64,000 nt of DNA, taken from Actinobacillus capsulatus DSM 19761 (lineage in GTDB: Bacteria; Pseudomonadota; Gammaproteobacteria; Enterobacterales; Pasteurellaceae). The notes below the pieces were generated by a model. It was not told the origin of the DNA, made no database searches, and saw only the letters and a list, made by a program, of their open reading frames with translations. The translations under genes were made by a program, and so were the position numbers. Each line of letters starts with the position of its first letter. Position 1 is the first letter of the stretch. Location of the stretch: positions 1 to 64,000 of the forward strand of contig NZ_KB893939.1 in NCBI RefSeq assembly GCF_000374285.1, written 5' to 3'. Shown here one piece after another: positions 39,598-49,425 of this stretch.

Positions 39598-40789
39598 ATT
39601 GTTGTTCCAATTGCTGTTGTACTCTAATGATCACCGGTTGCCAGTCAAAATCAAAGCCCTGACGGAATAGACGTACACTCTGATACCACGGACTATCCTC
39701 TCTTGCCAATAACCAACGAAAATCGGGATGATAGCTGATTAAAATCCAAGTCGGTTTGCCCATCGCCGCCGCTAAATGTGCCACTGAAGTATCTACACTA
39801 ATCACTAAATCAAGTTGAGCAATCAATGCCGCCGTATCGGAAAAATCCGTTAAATCATCTTGCCAAAAATGCAAATTTTTGAGCTTTTCCGACCGCTTGT
39901 AATCGGCCTCATTCACTACTTTTTGCAAGCAATGAAATTCCGCATCAAATTCAAATAACGGTAAGAACTGTTCAAATTGCAAACTTCGTATCGCATTGCG
40001 GTGATGTTTAGGCGAGCCTGCCCATACCACGCCAATTTTAAGTCTTTTAGCGGAATCGCAAGCACTTATTTTCTGTTGCCATTTTATAAAGTGATCGGTT
40101 TCGGGCAATAGATAACCTTCCGTATAAGGAATATTATCCAATCTTGTACCGAAATAATGCGGTAGGCTCATCATTGAAACATAATATTTCAGTCCGCCAA
40201 TCGCCTCACCATTTTTTGATGTGGCAATTCCATATTGCGCTAAATTGGCATTCAGCAAATTTTCTAACGGCTGATGATTGACCACCACAATATTCAAGCC
40301 TCGTTTTTTCGCTTCTAAGGCATAACGCACAAATTGAATATTATCGCCAAAGCCTTGTTCTGCATAAACTAGAAGCTTGGCTTGACCAATATCCTCACCT
40401 TGCCAACGAGGAATCGGCCACCCTGTGTCTTGAAAGGTTTCCACATCGGTTTTCCAGCGCCATTCATAAGCTTTCCAACCTTCTTCATAACGCCCTAAAG
40501 TATTTAAAATAAACGCTTTATTACACCATGCCATAGCAAAATCCGGTGCAAGCTCAAGTGTTTTCTCCGCATCTTTGAGTGCTAAATCATAAAAGCCTAA
40601 GTGCTTTAATACATCGGAACGATTGTGGTAAGCGAGAATGGACTGAGGGAAATCTCCTAAAAAATCATCGTACAACTTTAACACGGCAAGTAATTCTAAA
40701 GGATTGCTCGCCTGTTGCTGTTGTTGATAAATATAAGAGAAACGTTCTTGTTCAGAACCTTGCTGAATAGAAATTAAGTCTGAATTCAT
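39590..40789 (-). CDS. TPR-containing glycosyltransferase (GT9-like), paralogue 1
   Basis: 399 residues from ATG 40789. The frame is open to 40816, but the extra MTAFFFVFF is simply translated uptake-signal sequence. It has the same architecture as its neighbour: TPR-like helices (AYHNRSDVLKHLGFYDLALK, then LELAPDFAMAWCNKAFIL), YAEQGFGDNIQFVRYALEAK, and ISVDTSVAHLAAAMGKPTWI. It is first of an operon with paralogue 2 and mutT, all overlapping. No signal peptide or membrane helix is seen, so it acts in the cytoplasm. No strong ribosome site is visible. Confidence 0.72.
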   Translation of the reverse strand: MNSDLISIQQGSEQERFSYIYQQQQQASNPLELLAVLKLYDDFLGDFPQSILAYHNRSDVLKHLGFYDLALKDAEKTLELAPDFAMAWCNKAFILNTLGRYEEGWKAYEWRWKTDVETFQDTGWPIPRWQGEDIGQAKLLVYAEQGFGDNIQFVRYALEAKKRGLNIVVVNHQPLENLLNANLAQYGIATSKNGEAIGGLKYYVSMMSLPHYFGTRLDNIPYTEGYLLPETDHFIKWQQKISACDSAKRLKIGVVWAGSPKHHRNAIRSLQFEQFLPLFEFDAEFHCLQKVVNEADYKRSEKLKNLHFWQDDLTDFSDTAALIAQLDLVISVDTSVAHLAAAMGKPTWILISYHPDFRWLLAREDSPWYQSVRLFRQGFDFDWQPVIIRVQQQLEQQYG

Positions 40790-40807
40790 AAAAAAGACAA
40801 AGAAAAA

Positions 40808-40860
40808 AGCGGTCATTTTTTCAGAAAATTTTGCAAAAATTTAGAAAAAACGACCGCTTA
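40808..40860. terminator. Hairpin of inverted uptake signals after secA
   Basis: AAGCGGTC near 40808 and GACCGCTT near 40852 are inverted, with T- and A-rich arms between (ATTTTTTC, GAAAAAAC). It lies just past the secA stop. Confidence 0.6.
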
Positions 40861-40866
40861 TATTAA

Positions 40867-43599
40867 TTATGCATATCTTGCTTTACTGCCGTGACAATGT
40901 TTGTATTTTTTGCCAGAACCGCAAGGGCAAGGATCATTTCGACCGATATTCAAATTCGCTAATTGCTCATCTGTCAGCGATTCTGCAGCAGCACCTACTT
41001 GAGCATTTTGCATTTGTTCTTCGGTCGCCGCTTGATAATGCGCAGCTTCCGCTTCAGCTATTGCGTCTTGCTGGCGTTGAGCCTCTTCAATCTCTTCTTG
41101 ACTACGCACTTGAATACGGCTTAACACGCTAATCACATTAGATTTCAACAAATCGAGCATATTAGTAAACATTTCAAATGATTCTTTTTTATACTCTTGT
41201 TTCGGATCTTTTTGTGCATAGCCACGTAAGTGAATACCTTTGCGTAAGTAGTCCATTGCCGAAAGATGCTCTTTCCAAAGCTCATCTAAGTTTTGTAACA
41301 TTACTCCTTTTTCGAAGTTACGCATCACTTCCGAGCCAACTTTCTCTTCTTTCGTTTGGTACTCTTGTTTCGCAATATCAATAATGCGCTCACGCAATGT
41401 CTCTTCGTGTAAGTCATTTTCTTGCTCTAACCAATGTTGGATAGGCAATTCCATACCGAATTGACGTTTTAACGCTTCTTCTAAGCCGGCAACATCCCAC
41501 ATTTCTTCAATGGATTGCGGTGGAATATATTGGCTAATCACATTATTGAACACGTCTTCACGAACAGTGTTGATCATTGCTGAAATATCATCGGTTTCAA
41601 GCAAGTAATTACGTTGTTCGTAAATCGCTTTACGTTGTTCGTTCGCAACATCATCGTACTGTAATAAGTTTTTACGACCGTCGAAGTTATGCGCTTCCAC
41701 TTTCGCTTGTGCCGATGCGATCACTTTAGTCAGTAATTTTGACTCCATCGCCTCACCATCTTCGGAGAAGGCTTTACGCATCATATTTAATTTACCTTCA
41801 TTCAGGTAAATACGCATTAGCGCATCGTCTAAAGACAGATAGAAACGCGATGAACCTGGGTCACCCTGACGACCGGAACGACCACGTAACTGGTTATCGA
41901 TACGGCGAGATTCGTGACGTTCAGTACCGATAATATGTAAACCGCCCGCTTTCATTACGATGTCATAGCGCTCTTTCCAAGCCGCTTTAATCGCTTCGAT
42001 TTGCTCTTCGGTCGGATTTTCTAACTTCGCCACTTCCGCTTTCCAGTTACCGCCTAACACGATATCCGTACCACGACCCGCCATATTGGTTGCAATGGTC
42101 ACTGCACCCGGTGCCCCAGCTTCCGCCACGATTTCCGCTTCTTGGGCATGGAATTTTGCATTTAATACGTTATGAGCAATACCGGCTTTGGTTAATTCTG
42201 CCGACAAAAGTTCTGATTTTTCAACAGATGCCGTACCGACTAACACCGGTTGTTGGCGAGCCATACAGTCTTTAATATCATTGATAATTGCCGCAAATTT
42301 CTCCGGTTCGCTCTTAAACATTAAGTCGGTACGGTCATCACGAATAACCGGTTTATTGGTTGGAATAACTACCGTATCCAAACCGTAAATTTGTTGGAAT
42401 TCAAATGCTTCCGTATCCGCCGTACCGGTCATACCGGCTAATTTTTCGTATAAACGGAAATAGTTTTGGTAAGTGATAGACGCAACAGTTTGGTTTTCAC
42501 CTTGGATATTGACTTTTTCTTTTGCTTCAATCGCCTGGTGCAAACCATCAGACCAACGGCGTCCCGCCATTGTACGACCGGTGTGTTCGTCAATAATCAC
42601 AACTTCACCATCTTTTACGATGTAATCTACATCTAATTCAAATAATTTATGCGCACGTAATGCTGCATAAACATGATGTAATAAAGAGATACGAGCCGGA
42701 TGATAAAGTGTTTCGCCTTCTTGCATTAAGCCCATTTCGGTCAAAATGCCTTCTACTTTCACCATACCACGCTCAGTTAAATACGCCTGTTTATTTTTCA
42801 GATCTAAGGTGAAATCACCTTCACCGGTATATTCTTCAGTGTCTTCTTTATCTTGCTGAATCAAATGCGGAATAATCGTATCAATCGCTTGATAGATTTG
42901 GGTCGCATCTTCCGCCGGACCTGAAATAATTAACGGCGTACGTGCTTCATCAATTAAGATTGAGTCCACTTCATCCACTAACGCATAGTGTAATTCACGT
43001 TGGAAACGGTCTTCTTTTGCGTGCGCAAGGTTATCACGTAAGTAGTCGAAACCTAACTCACTATTAGTTGAGTAGGTAATATCCGCTTTATACGCTTCAC
43101 GTTTTACTTCATTCGGAAGACCCGGCACATTCACTGCAACGGTTAAACCTAAAAATTCAAATAACGGGCGATTTGTTTCCGCATCACGGCGTGCAAGATA
43201 ATCGTTCACGGTTACAACGTGTACGCCTTTACCGGTTAACGCATTTAAGTAACAAGGTAGTGTTGCGGTTAACGTTTTACCTTCACCGGTACGCATCTCT
43301 GCGATATTACGGTTAGTTAATACCATACCGCCGATTAATTGCACATCAAAATGACGCATTCCCATCACACGGCGGCTTGCCTCACGCACAGTTGCAAACG
43401 CTTCGTGCAATAAGCTGTCAAGGCTTGCACCATCAGCTAAACGTTGTTTAAATTCCGCGGTTTTAGCTTGTAATTCCGCATCAGTTAATTTTTCAAATGC
43501 CGGTTCAAGTTTATTAATTTGCGCAACACGTTTTCTTAAACGTTTTAACGTGCGATCGTTGCTTGAACCGAAAATTGAAGTGATAATTTTTGAAATCAT
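40867..43599 (-). CDS. secA: Preprotein translocase ATPase SecA
   Basis: 910 residues (E. coli SecA has 901). The start is [20 protein letters not shown]. Walker A is [14 protein letters not shown] near residue 105, and [13 protein letters not shown] carries the DEAD-box Asp. Domain 2 shows [16 protein letters not shown] and [14 protein letters not shown]. The C-terminal zinc-binding tail is [16 protein letters not shown], which binds SecB. Translation is probably set by the upstream secM arrest peptide: the AGGA before ATG 43599 lies inside a predicted helix with the secM 3' end. Confidence 0.97.
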   Translation of the reverse strand: MISKIITSIFGSSNDRTLKRLRKRVAQINKLEPAFEKLTDAELQAKTAEFKQRLADGASLDSLLHEAFATVREASRRVMGMRHFDVQLIGGMVLTNRNIAEMRTGEGKTLTATLPCYLNALTGKGVHVVTVNDYLARRDAETNRPLFEFLGLTVAVNVPGLPNEVKREAYKADITYSTNSELGFDYLRDNLAHAKEDRFQRELHYALVDEVDSILIDEARTPLIISGPAEDATQIYQAIDTIIPHLIQQDKEDTEEYTGEGDFTLDLKNKQAYLTERGMVKVEGILTEMGLMQEGETLYHPARISLLHHVYAALRAHKLFELDVDYIVKDGEVVIIDEHTGRTMAGRRWSDGLHQAIEAKEKVNIQGENQTVASITYQNYFRLYEKLAGMTGTADTEAFEFQQIYGLDTVVIPTNKPVIRDDRTDLMFKSEPEKFAAIINDIKDCMARQQPVLVGTASVEKSELLSAELTKAGIAHNVLNAKFHAQEAEIVAEAGAPGAVTIATNMAGRGTDIVLGGNWKAEVAKLENPTEEQIEAIKAAWKERYDIVMKAGGLHIIGTERHESRRIDNQLRGRSGRQGDPGSSRFYLSLDDALMRIYLNEGKLNMMRKAFSEDGEAMESKLLTKVIASAQAKVEAHNFDGRKNLLQYDDVANEQRKAIYEQRNYLLETDDISAMINTVREDVFNNVISQYIPPQSIEEMWDVAGLEEALKRQFGMELPIQHWLEQENDLHEETLRERIIDIAKQEYQTKEEKVGSEVMRNFEKGVMLQNLDELWKEHLSAMDYLRKGIHLRGYAQKDPKQEYKKESFEMFTNMLDLLKSNVISVLSRIQVRSQEEIEEAQRQQDAIAEAEAAHYQAATEEQMQNAQVGAAAESLTDEQLANLNIGRNDPCPCGSGKKYKHCHGSKARYA

Positions 43600-43605
43600 T
43601 GTGTT

Positions 43606-43703
43606 GTCCTAATCTAATTATATTGATACGAAAAGTGGCATAGCTTTACGGAAGCAATCTTTGACTCCGTCCACTTATGATGAATTAATTTTATAGATTA
43701 GAC
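43606..43703 (-). promoter_or_regulatory. secM-secA regulatory RNA: Shine-Dalgarno sequestering helix
   Basis: On the minus strand GTCTAATCTA (43703-43694, the last secM codon plus its stop) can pair with TAGATTAGGAC (43616-43606) with one bulged G. This hides the secA ribosome site AGGA (43610-43607). Between them a hairpin AAGTGG/CCACTT with ACGGA/TCCGT (43633-43676) brings the arms together. A ribosome stalled at the RAGP of secM would cover the 5' arm and free the site. Confidence 0.7.
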
Positions 43704-44021
43704 GATTGGGCCGGCTCGAATAGGATGGTTATCATCACCATCAAAGCGGTAAGATTTGGTAAAAAATTCACAAAAAACAACCGCTTGTGTCGGAATGTCC
43801 ACAAGCTCTTGTTTAAGATCTGCGATAAATAAAGACTGTGACTCTTGTTCGTCAGAACAAGCAACACAAGGAGAAAAATACTGATTGATAACCGTTTCTT
43901 GCTCGCTTTCACTTTTTACCATTACATGAATTTCAGGTAACGCAAAAATCGCAACCAGCCCAAAAACTAATTGCGACCAAAAAGGCGTCTTGTGAAAATG
44001 CTTAAATAAACTCATCAACAT
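43698..44021 (-). CDS. secM: SecM secretion monitor with HPIRAGP arrest motif
   Basis: 107 residues or slightly fewer (a second ATG is at 44015). The N-terminus is a long Sec-type signal: basic FKHFHKTPFW, then hydrophobic QLVFGLVAIFALPEI. The C-terminus ends NHPIRAGPIV. IRAGP is the invariant core of the SecM arrest peptide, and a shortened form with His-x-Pro just before it is known from Mannheimia succiniciproducens SecM. It lies directly upstream of secA. Export of the nascent chain pulls it free; when export is slow the stall raises secA translation. Overall sequence is otherwise unlike E. coli SecM, as usual. Confidence 0.88.
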   Translation of the reverse strand: MLMSLFKHFHKTPFWSQLVFGLVAIFALPEIHVMVKSESEQETVINQYFSPCVACSDEQESQSLFIADLKQELVDIPTQAVVFCEFFTKSYRFDGDDNHPIRAGPIV

Positions 44022-44127
44022 TTGTTTTAAATACTAAAAATTATATTAATTATACGATAAATTCCAGTAGAATGGGCAGTTAATTGGGTCAAATAACGTA
44101 AAATCAAGGGGGTAATAGTCCGGAAAG

Positions 44128-44436
44128 ATGAAAAATTCAGCAATAAAAAATATCACTGAAATTTTGCAGAACTCAAGCCTTAGTCGGATTGTCCAACGAG
44201 CCAATCAATTAAATGATTTGCATCAAAAAGTACAAAAATTATTACCAGAACAGTACCATGGGCTTTACCGTATTGTGAATTTAGTTGATAATCAACTTGT
44301 ATTCGAAGTGCAAAATGCGACTGTACGACAAGGCTTACAGTTACAAAGTTCACATTTATTACAATTAATTCACTCTGATTTTCCAAATGTAACTGAGCTT
44401 CAGTTTAAAGTGAATCCGAGTTTTAGACACATTTAA
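44128..44436 (+). CDS. dciA: DciA-family protein (DUF721), replicative helicase loader type
   Basis: 102 residues. The DUF721 pattern is seen: a helical N-terminus (ITEILQNSSLSRIVQRANQL), a KH-like beta-alpha core (YRIVNLVDNQLVFEVQNATV), and RQGLQLQSSHLLQLI. DciA replaces DnaC-type loaders of DnaB in many bacteria, and its gene commonly lies beside secM-secA. It diverges from secM over 106 bp. The family is well supported; the helicase-operator role comes from the family, not from this sequence. Confidence 0.8.
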   Translation: MKNSAIKNITEILQNSSLSRIVQRANQLNDLHQKVQKLLPEQYHGLYRIVNLVDNQLVFEVQNATVRQGLQLQSSHLLQLIHSDFPNVTELQFKVNPSFRHI

Positions 44437-44452
44437 ATAGAAGGAAACTGGA

Positions 44453-44827
44453 ATGAAAAAAATTGCGTTAGTTGCATTCAGTGCAGTATTAGGAGCTTGT
44501 TCACTCTTACCACAACAATCCGTTACGGGCACATTCCAAGGTGAATTACCTTGTGCAGATTGTGAGAAAATTCAAGCAGAGCTTATCTTAGACGCTAACA
44601 ATAGCTACCAATACAATACCGTTTACGTAAAAGCCGGCAAAGAATATCCATTCAAAGATAAAGGTACCTATACTTGGGAACAAGGTAAACGTGACGTAAT
44701 TCGTTTAGAAAAAGATTCCGGCTCATTAGCTTTTAAAGTCAGCAAAACACAAGTTGAAGTATGTGATGCCAATGGCAATCCGGCTAAAACCGCAAATCAT
44801 CCCTACACCTTACACAAGGTGAAATAA
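44453..44827 (+). CDS. NlpE N-terminal-domain lipoprotein
   Basis: 124 residues. The lipoprotein signal KKIALVAFSAVLGACS has its lipobox Cys at 16. The mature part matches the NlpE N-terminal beta-barrel domain: SVTGTFQGELPCADCEKIQA with the CxxC pair, YTWEQGKRDVIRL, and a C-terminal strand. E. coli NlpE (236 residues) has a second OB-fold domain that is lacking here. In E. coli NlpE senses copper and surface contact for Cpx signalling; that role is not shown for this short form. A terminator follows. Confidence 0.8.
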   Translation: MKKIALVAFSAVLGACSLLPQQSVTGTFQGELPCADCEKIQAELILDANNSYQYNTVYVKAGKEYPFKDKGTYTWEQGKRDVIRLEKDSGSLAFKVSKTQVEVCDANGNPAKTANHPYTLHKVK

Positions 44828-44850
44828 TTTGATGCAAATTAATTCTAAAC

Positions 44851-44880
44851 GCCCGCTCACCAAGCGGGCTTTTATTTTGG
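44851..44880 (+). terminator. Rho-independent terminator
   Basis: GCCCGCT (44851-44857) pairs with AGCGGGC (44863-44869), followed by TTTTATTTT. It ends the dciA / NlpE-like transcript. Confidence 0.85.
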
Positions 44881-44903
44881 GTTAAATTTAAGGCAATAAT
44901 ATA

Positions 44904-44934
44904 AAAAAATCCCCACAACGTTAGTTATGGGGAT
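44904..44934 (-). terminator. Terminator of tRNA-Ser
   Basis: Minus strand: ATCCCCA (44934-44928) pairs with TGGGGAT (44915-44909), then a run of T (44909-44904). It lies about 95 bases past the tRNA 3' end. The rest of 44828-45235 holds only the tRNA. Confidence 0.7.
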
Positions 44935-45027
44935 TGAACCTAAATAAGGAAAAAAGTAATTATTACTTACTTTAACTTAACCAAGGAAATATCTATGAAA
45001 ACAGTAAGGAATCTTTCGCATTAGTAA

Positions 45028-45117
45028 TGGCGGTGAGAGGGGGATTCGAACCCCCGATACACTTTCGCATATACACGCTTTCCAGGCGTGCTCCTTCAAC
45101 CACTCGGACATCTCACC
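45028..45117 (-). tRNA. tRNA-Ser (anticodon GGA)
   Basis: 90 nt with encoded CCA. Acceptor GGTGAGA pairs with TCTCACC, the anticodon loop CTGGAAA gives GGA, a long variable arm is present as in all Ser tRNAs, and the T arm carries GGTTCGAATCC. Confidence 0.97.
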
Positions 45118-45235
45118 GATTCACTAAAATGCACAAAAAGTACATATGAAAGATGTTAGGAACTATACCGATTTTTCGAACTCCAATCAAGTATTTTCTT
45201 TATGAAATGAAATAATTACCAATTCCTCATTATAC

Positions 45236-45547
45236 TTATTGTCCGACTCCTAAACAGTTCGGCGATTTAGGCACTACCCCGTTAGCATTCGCCCATTCTT
45301 GCGGCGTAAAAAGATGTAATGCTAATGCGTGAACACCATTTTCCAACTCATACGCTAAACAACTATAAACCGCTCGATGACGAGCCACAACCCGTTGTGC
45401 CGCAAAATGTTCCGACACTAACGTTACTTTAAAATGAGACTCCGCCCCACGTCCTGAGTTATGCATATAGCTTTCATTTTCAATCTGTAAGAATTGTGGT
45501 GAAAATTGTTCCGTTAATTTTTGCTGAATCGTTCGTTCAACCGACAT
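45236..45547 (-). CDS. bolA: BolA-family protein
   Basis: 103 residues. The BolA fold signature is visible: IENESYMHNSGRGAESHFKV, then VAARHRAVYSCL-type text (RVVARHRAVYSCLAYEL) and the HALALHLFTPQEW C-terminus. The conserved His that can bind an Fe-S cluster with monothiol glutaredoxin is in HRAVY. Genes of this family affect cell shape and iron handling. It diverges from yajG, the same neighbour as in E. coli. Confidence 0.93.
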   Translation of the reverse strand: MSVERTIQQKLTEQFSPQFLQIENESYMHNSGRGAESHFKVTLVSEHFAAQRVVARHRAVYSCLAYELENGVHALALHLFTPQEWANANGVVPKSPNCLGVGQ

Positions 45548-45561
45548 TTTTATTCCTTATG

Positions 45562-45670
45562 AATTGATAATTAGTATTTGATAATGGATAATTAAAAAAC
45601 TTATTTGTAGGTAAATTGCCTAATAAATGCTTTTACCTCATTATCTATTATCAAATACTAATCATCAATT
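45562..45670. repeat. 109-bp palindromic MITE-like element between bolA and yajG
   Basis: The left arm 45562-45593, starting AATTGATAATTAGTATTTGA, and the right arm 45639-45670 are inverted copies with 29 of 32 bases matching. They bracket a 45-bp centre. It fills nearly the whole gap between the divergent genes, so it probably carries or displaces part of both promoters. Confidence 0.65.
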
Positions 45671-45683
45671 AAAAGGATTTCTT

Positions 45684-46274
45684 ATGACATTATCTAAAAA
45701 AGCATTACTTATCGTCACTACACTTGCAGCAGCAGTACTTACCGGCTGCCAATCTCAATCAAGCGTATTAAATTTCACCACGCCTAGCCCAACGGCGACC
45801 TTTAACACGAATAACCAAACTGCTGCGGTGAGTGTGATGACACAAGATTTACGTACTTCTCGTGAAGTGGCAAGCTATACCAAAAACGGCCAAGTAACTC
45901 GTTTAACTTCAAGCCCGGAAGTTGGATTAATGTTCCAACAAGCCATGCAACAAGACTTAAATGCAAAAGGTTTCCAATTGGTACAAGGTGCGGCAAATGC
46001 AAATGTTATCGTGAACATTCGAAAATTCTTTGCTACGGTAGAACAAGGCAACTTATTGTATAAAGTGAATGCAGAGGTGGGGGTCGAAGTAGCTGTACAA
46101 GGTGCAAAAGGTAACTTTAGCAAAAACTTTAATGCAACACGTGGCTATGAAGGTGCGGCACTAACTACAGATAACGATGACATCAAAAAAGTGCTAGGCC
46201 AAGCGTATGATGATGTGATCAAAGCGATCTACAACGATAACGAAATTGCTAACGCAATTCACCAATTTAAATAA
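45684..46274 (+). CDS. yajG: YajG-family lipoprotein
   Basis: 196 residues from ATG 45684, with AAAAGGA before it (the frame extends upstream to 45627 without support). The lipoprotein signal SKKALLIVTTLAAAVLTGC has Cys20 in its lipobox. Conserved YajG features are SVMTQDLRTSREVASYTKNG, SSPEVGLMFQQAMQQDL and the C-terminal DVIKAIYNDNEIANAI. Function is unknown. Next to bolA, as in E. coli. An uptake signal follows its stop. Confidence 0.85.
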   Translation: MTLSKKALLIVTTLAAAVLTGCQSQSSVLNFTTPSPTATFNTNNQTAAVSVMTQDLRTSREVASYTKNGQVTRLTSSPEVGLMFQQAMQQDLNAKGFQLVQGAANANVIVNIRKFFATVEQGNLLYKVNAEVGVEVAVQGAKGNFSKNFNATRGYEGAALTTDNDDIKKVLGQAYDDVIKAIYNDNEIANAIHQFK

Positions 46275-46380
46275 TTGATTTTATTCAAATAGCAAGCGGT
46301 CGAATTTAGCAAATTTTTTGAAGTTCTGTAGCAACTACACAAAACCTAAAAAGTAATTTCAATCGCTGTAAGATTTCTGA

Positions 46381-46418
46381 TGTCCTTAATCCTAAAATCA
46401 AGGTTAAGGGCATTTTTT
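46381..46418 (+). terminator. Probable yajG terminator
   Basis: CCTTAATCCT pairs with AGGTTAAGG with one bulge, followed by GCATTTTTTATTT. It marks the end of the conserved block. The rest of 46275-46557 contains a terminal-repeat-like TGTAGC-N6-ACAAAA at 46327-46344 and a possible gene scrap described in the findings. Confidence 0.6.
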
Positions 46419-46557
46419 ATTTATTACACAAAATATTCAATTGCAGGCACAGGTGAAACTAATCCACTTTGCCTTATAAAAGGTAAAGCAACTGTTCCCG
46501 AAAAGATCCACGTTTACCACACCTTTAGCTTCTATAACCAAATTGACTTCCGTCCAT

Positions 46558-49425
46558 TTATCGAATCTGCCAATAAATCTCAAATACTAAACGCTCCTCC
46601 ATCGTTTGATGGATTTTTCCTTTCAGCTCTTTCAACAGTTGCAATTCTTGTCTGGCAATTTCATCTTGCACATCGTCCAATTCATTACGGGCTTTGCGAA
46701 GCTGTTTGCGGAGTTTTACAATATCTTCTTGTAACTGAATTTGCTGTTCAATATCATCTGCCAGCACCAATTCTTTTTCTTTGTTACGCATTGCCTCTTT
46801 GAATTCGCTAATTAACTCTTCAGCTACTTGCATTTGATCTTTTGCCCAAGCGTTAATCCGCACACTCTCGGCTTTTAACAACGCATCATTTTCCGACTTA
46901 ATACGAGCTTTTTCCTTGTCAATCTGCTCTTTCACTAAATCTGCAAAAACAAGCGGTGATTTTTTAATAGCATTTTGCAAATCGGCTGAAAGAGAAAAGA
47001 GTTTTTGTGCAAATTCTTTATCTAGCACATTACCTTGCTCATCGCACACGGTAAAAACTAACGACTCTTGATTTTCCGCATTTGATTCCACGCTAATTTT
47101 ATCTAAGCGTAACCAGCCAGATTTGCCTTGATACTGTTCCAACAAACTGATTTTTTCTGGAAAATTCGCATAATCAAAAACCAATGTGGCATTTGGCGTA
47201 TAAGCATTGAGCGCTTCATTGATACACCATTGTCCAAGTGGTTGATTTAAGCGATATTCATAGCCTTGCAAAGTCGTTGTGCGTGTTTTGCGTGGTAATA
47301 AATATCGTCCGAGTGGCACGCCACCAAGCGGTGCTTTTTCGAGTAAAAAATACCAATCTGTTTGATTAAACTGCGCCTGACCGTTTAAAGCAAATTGCGT
47401 TACGCCCCAAAACCACTGTTCCATTGCGTTTAAACGGTCTTCAGTCATCACTTTCAGACGTTCTAGTACCGATTGGTCAAAGCTCGTCACCAACGCATTT
47501 TTAGTTTCTTGCACCCGTCCTTCAATTTCCTCGGCAAATTGTGCTTGTAACAGATCAAATGCTGTCTGGATTTCGTTCTCCGTCCGACAAGTGGCATAAA
47601 TATTCGCAATTTGATTTTCAATATCTACGCCAGACTCAATCCGTCCCAACACTTCATCAGATGCGCCTAACACCCCTTGGAATAGCTTAAATTTTTCCGT
47701 GAGCAGTTCTAAGACACGTTGATCAGCAAGATTGCGTTTGTTTAGGAAATTGATCACCACCACATCAAATTTTTGCCCATAACGGTGGCAACGTCCGATC
47801 CGTTGCTCCACGCGTTGCGGATTCCAAGGTAAATCATAGTTAATCAACAGCGAGCAAAATTGCAGGTTTACCCCTTCGCTAGCCGCTTCGGTGGCAATCA
47901 TAATTTGAGCCTTTTCTTTGAAATGCTCAATCAATGCCGAACGTTTATCCACTTCTACCGAGCCTGTGATTTTCGCCGTACCTTGATAGCGAGCAAGCCA
48001 ATCTTGATAAATTGCCACGGAGTTTGGATCATTATTCGTGCCACTAAACAGCACCACATTATCGGCATAGCCATTTTGGGTTAAAAAATCAAACAGATAT
48101 TTTTGTGTGCGGACGGATTCAGTGAAAATAATCGCTTTTTAGCTTGCCCCCAATTTGTCCATCTCGGCAAAACCCGTTTGAAGCGCGGTCAATAAAGCGA
48201 GAATTTTGCTATCTTGTTGCAAGCCTTCTGCCAAACGAATAAAGCCTTCAATTTCGGTGATTTCCGCCTGTAACGCGGATTGATTTAATTCATCGTCAGC
48301 AAACGTTTCTGTTTCTTCTGCTTCATCGGCTTCAATATCTTCTTCGGTCAATTCTTCGCCATCAAATAATGCTTCAATTTCGCTTAATGGCTCATCTTGA
48401 TTTTGCCCTGATTGTTGTAAATGTTGAAGTCTTGTCAAAATCGCCTTTAACGTACCCAGCACTGCTTGCGGACTAGAAGCTAATAGTTTCCGCAAAATCA
48501 AAGCCGTTAAATGTTTATGCCGTTTGGGTAAGGCATAACTGCTTTCTTTGCGTAAAAATTCAGAGATTTTTTCATAGAGAGCAAACTCGGCTATTGTTGG
48601 CATAAATTCTTGGGTAATGGTCTTACGTTCAGTATAACGCACATATTCCAACACGTTTTTGCGTAGCGTACGTTTGACAAAACTCGCCATTCTCGCTTTA
48701 AGTTCAGCGATATTGCCTCGGCGAACAAATTCTTTTTGGAAAAATTTACGATCACCAAAAATATGCTCATCGAGCAAAGTGGATAACCCATACAACTCCA
48801 TCAGGCTATTTTGCAAAGGCGTTGCGGTTAGTAGTAATTTTTTCCTACCGCCAAAGGCTTTCCGCATCGCTTGCCCCATTTTATTATCAGCTTTGTGAGT
48901 ATTACGCATTTTGTGAGCTTCATCAATCACCACAAAATCCCAATCAAACTGTTTGAAAGTGGCTTGTTCCTTTGTGGCAAATTGGTGCGAAACAATCAGC
49001 ACTCTGTTGCCGATTTGTTCCTTGCAAAAATTAAACAATTTTCCACCGCTTGTCTTTTTCATCGCTTGATTAACAACGGTTTTATCCACCACCATCGTTG
49101 GCAAACCAAACTTCTCCGCCAGCTCATTCGCCCACTGTTTACGCAAAATCGCAGGACAGACAATCAGCAAATTGCGTTTGCGTTCTGCCCATTTTTGACA
49201 AAGCACCAAACCGGCTTCAATGGTTTTACCCAAGCCCACTTCATCGGCAAGCATTACGCCCTCTTGCAACGGATTTTTTAACGCAAACAATGCCGCATCA
49301 ATTTGATGTGGGTTTAAATCCACTTTGGCATCAAACAACGATTGAGACAAACGGTTGTCGTCCGTGCGGCGGCAAGTGATTTCATTGGCAAAATAACGGG
49401 CGTGATAAGGGGTCATATTCATCAT
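46558..49425 (-). pseudogene. SNF2/DEAD-like helicase of the methyltransferase operon, one in-frame stop
   Basis: 955 codons. Start ATG 49425 overlaps the nuclease stop as ATGA; an upstream extension to 49521 exists but is not needed. Helicase domain 1 shows [20 protein letters not shown] (Walker A near residues 60-70) and VVIDEAHKMRN. Domain 2 shows EAASEGVNLQFCSLLINYDL and QRIGRCHRYGQKFDVVVINF, followed by a long charged coiled coil. A single TAA (48141-48139, codon 429) interrupts ASxKAIIFTESV with no frame change; AAA to TAA would explain it. It falls between the two helicase domains. A restart at GTG 48057 could make the second half. The protein resembles DrmD of class 1 DISARM in type. 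Confidence 0.8.

Noticed and set aside
46380-46802. Plus-strand open frame of 141 codons after yajG
   Set aside because: It overlaps the helicase C-terminus on the other strand for most of its length, starts inside the yajG terminator and resembles nothing known.
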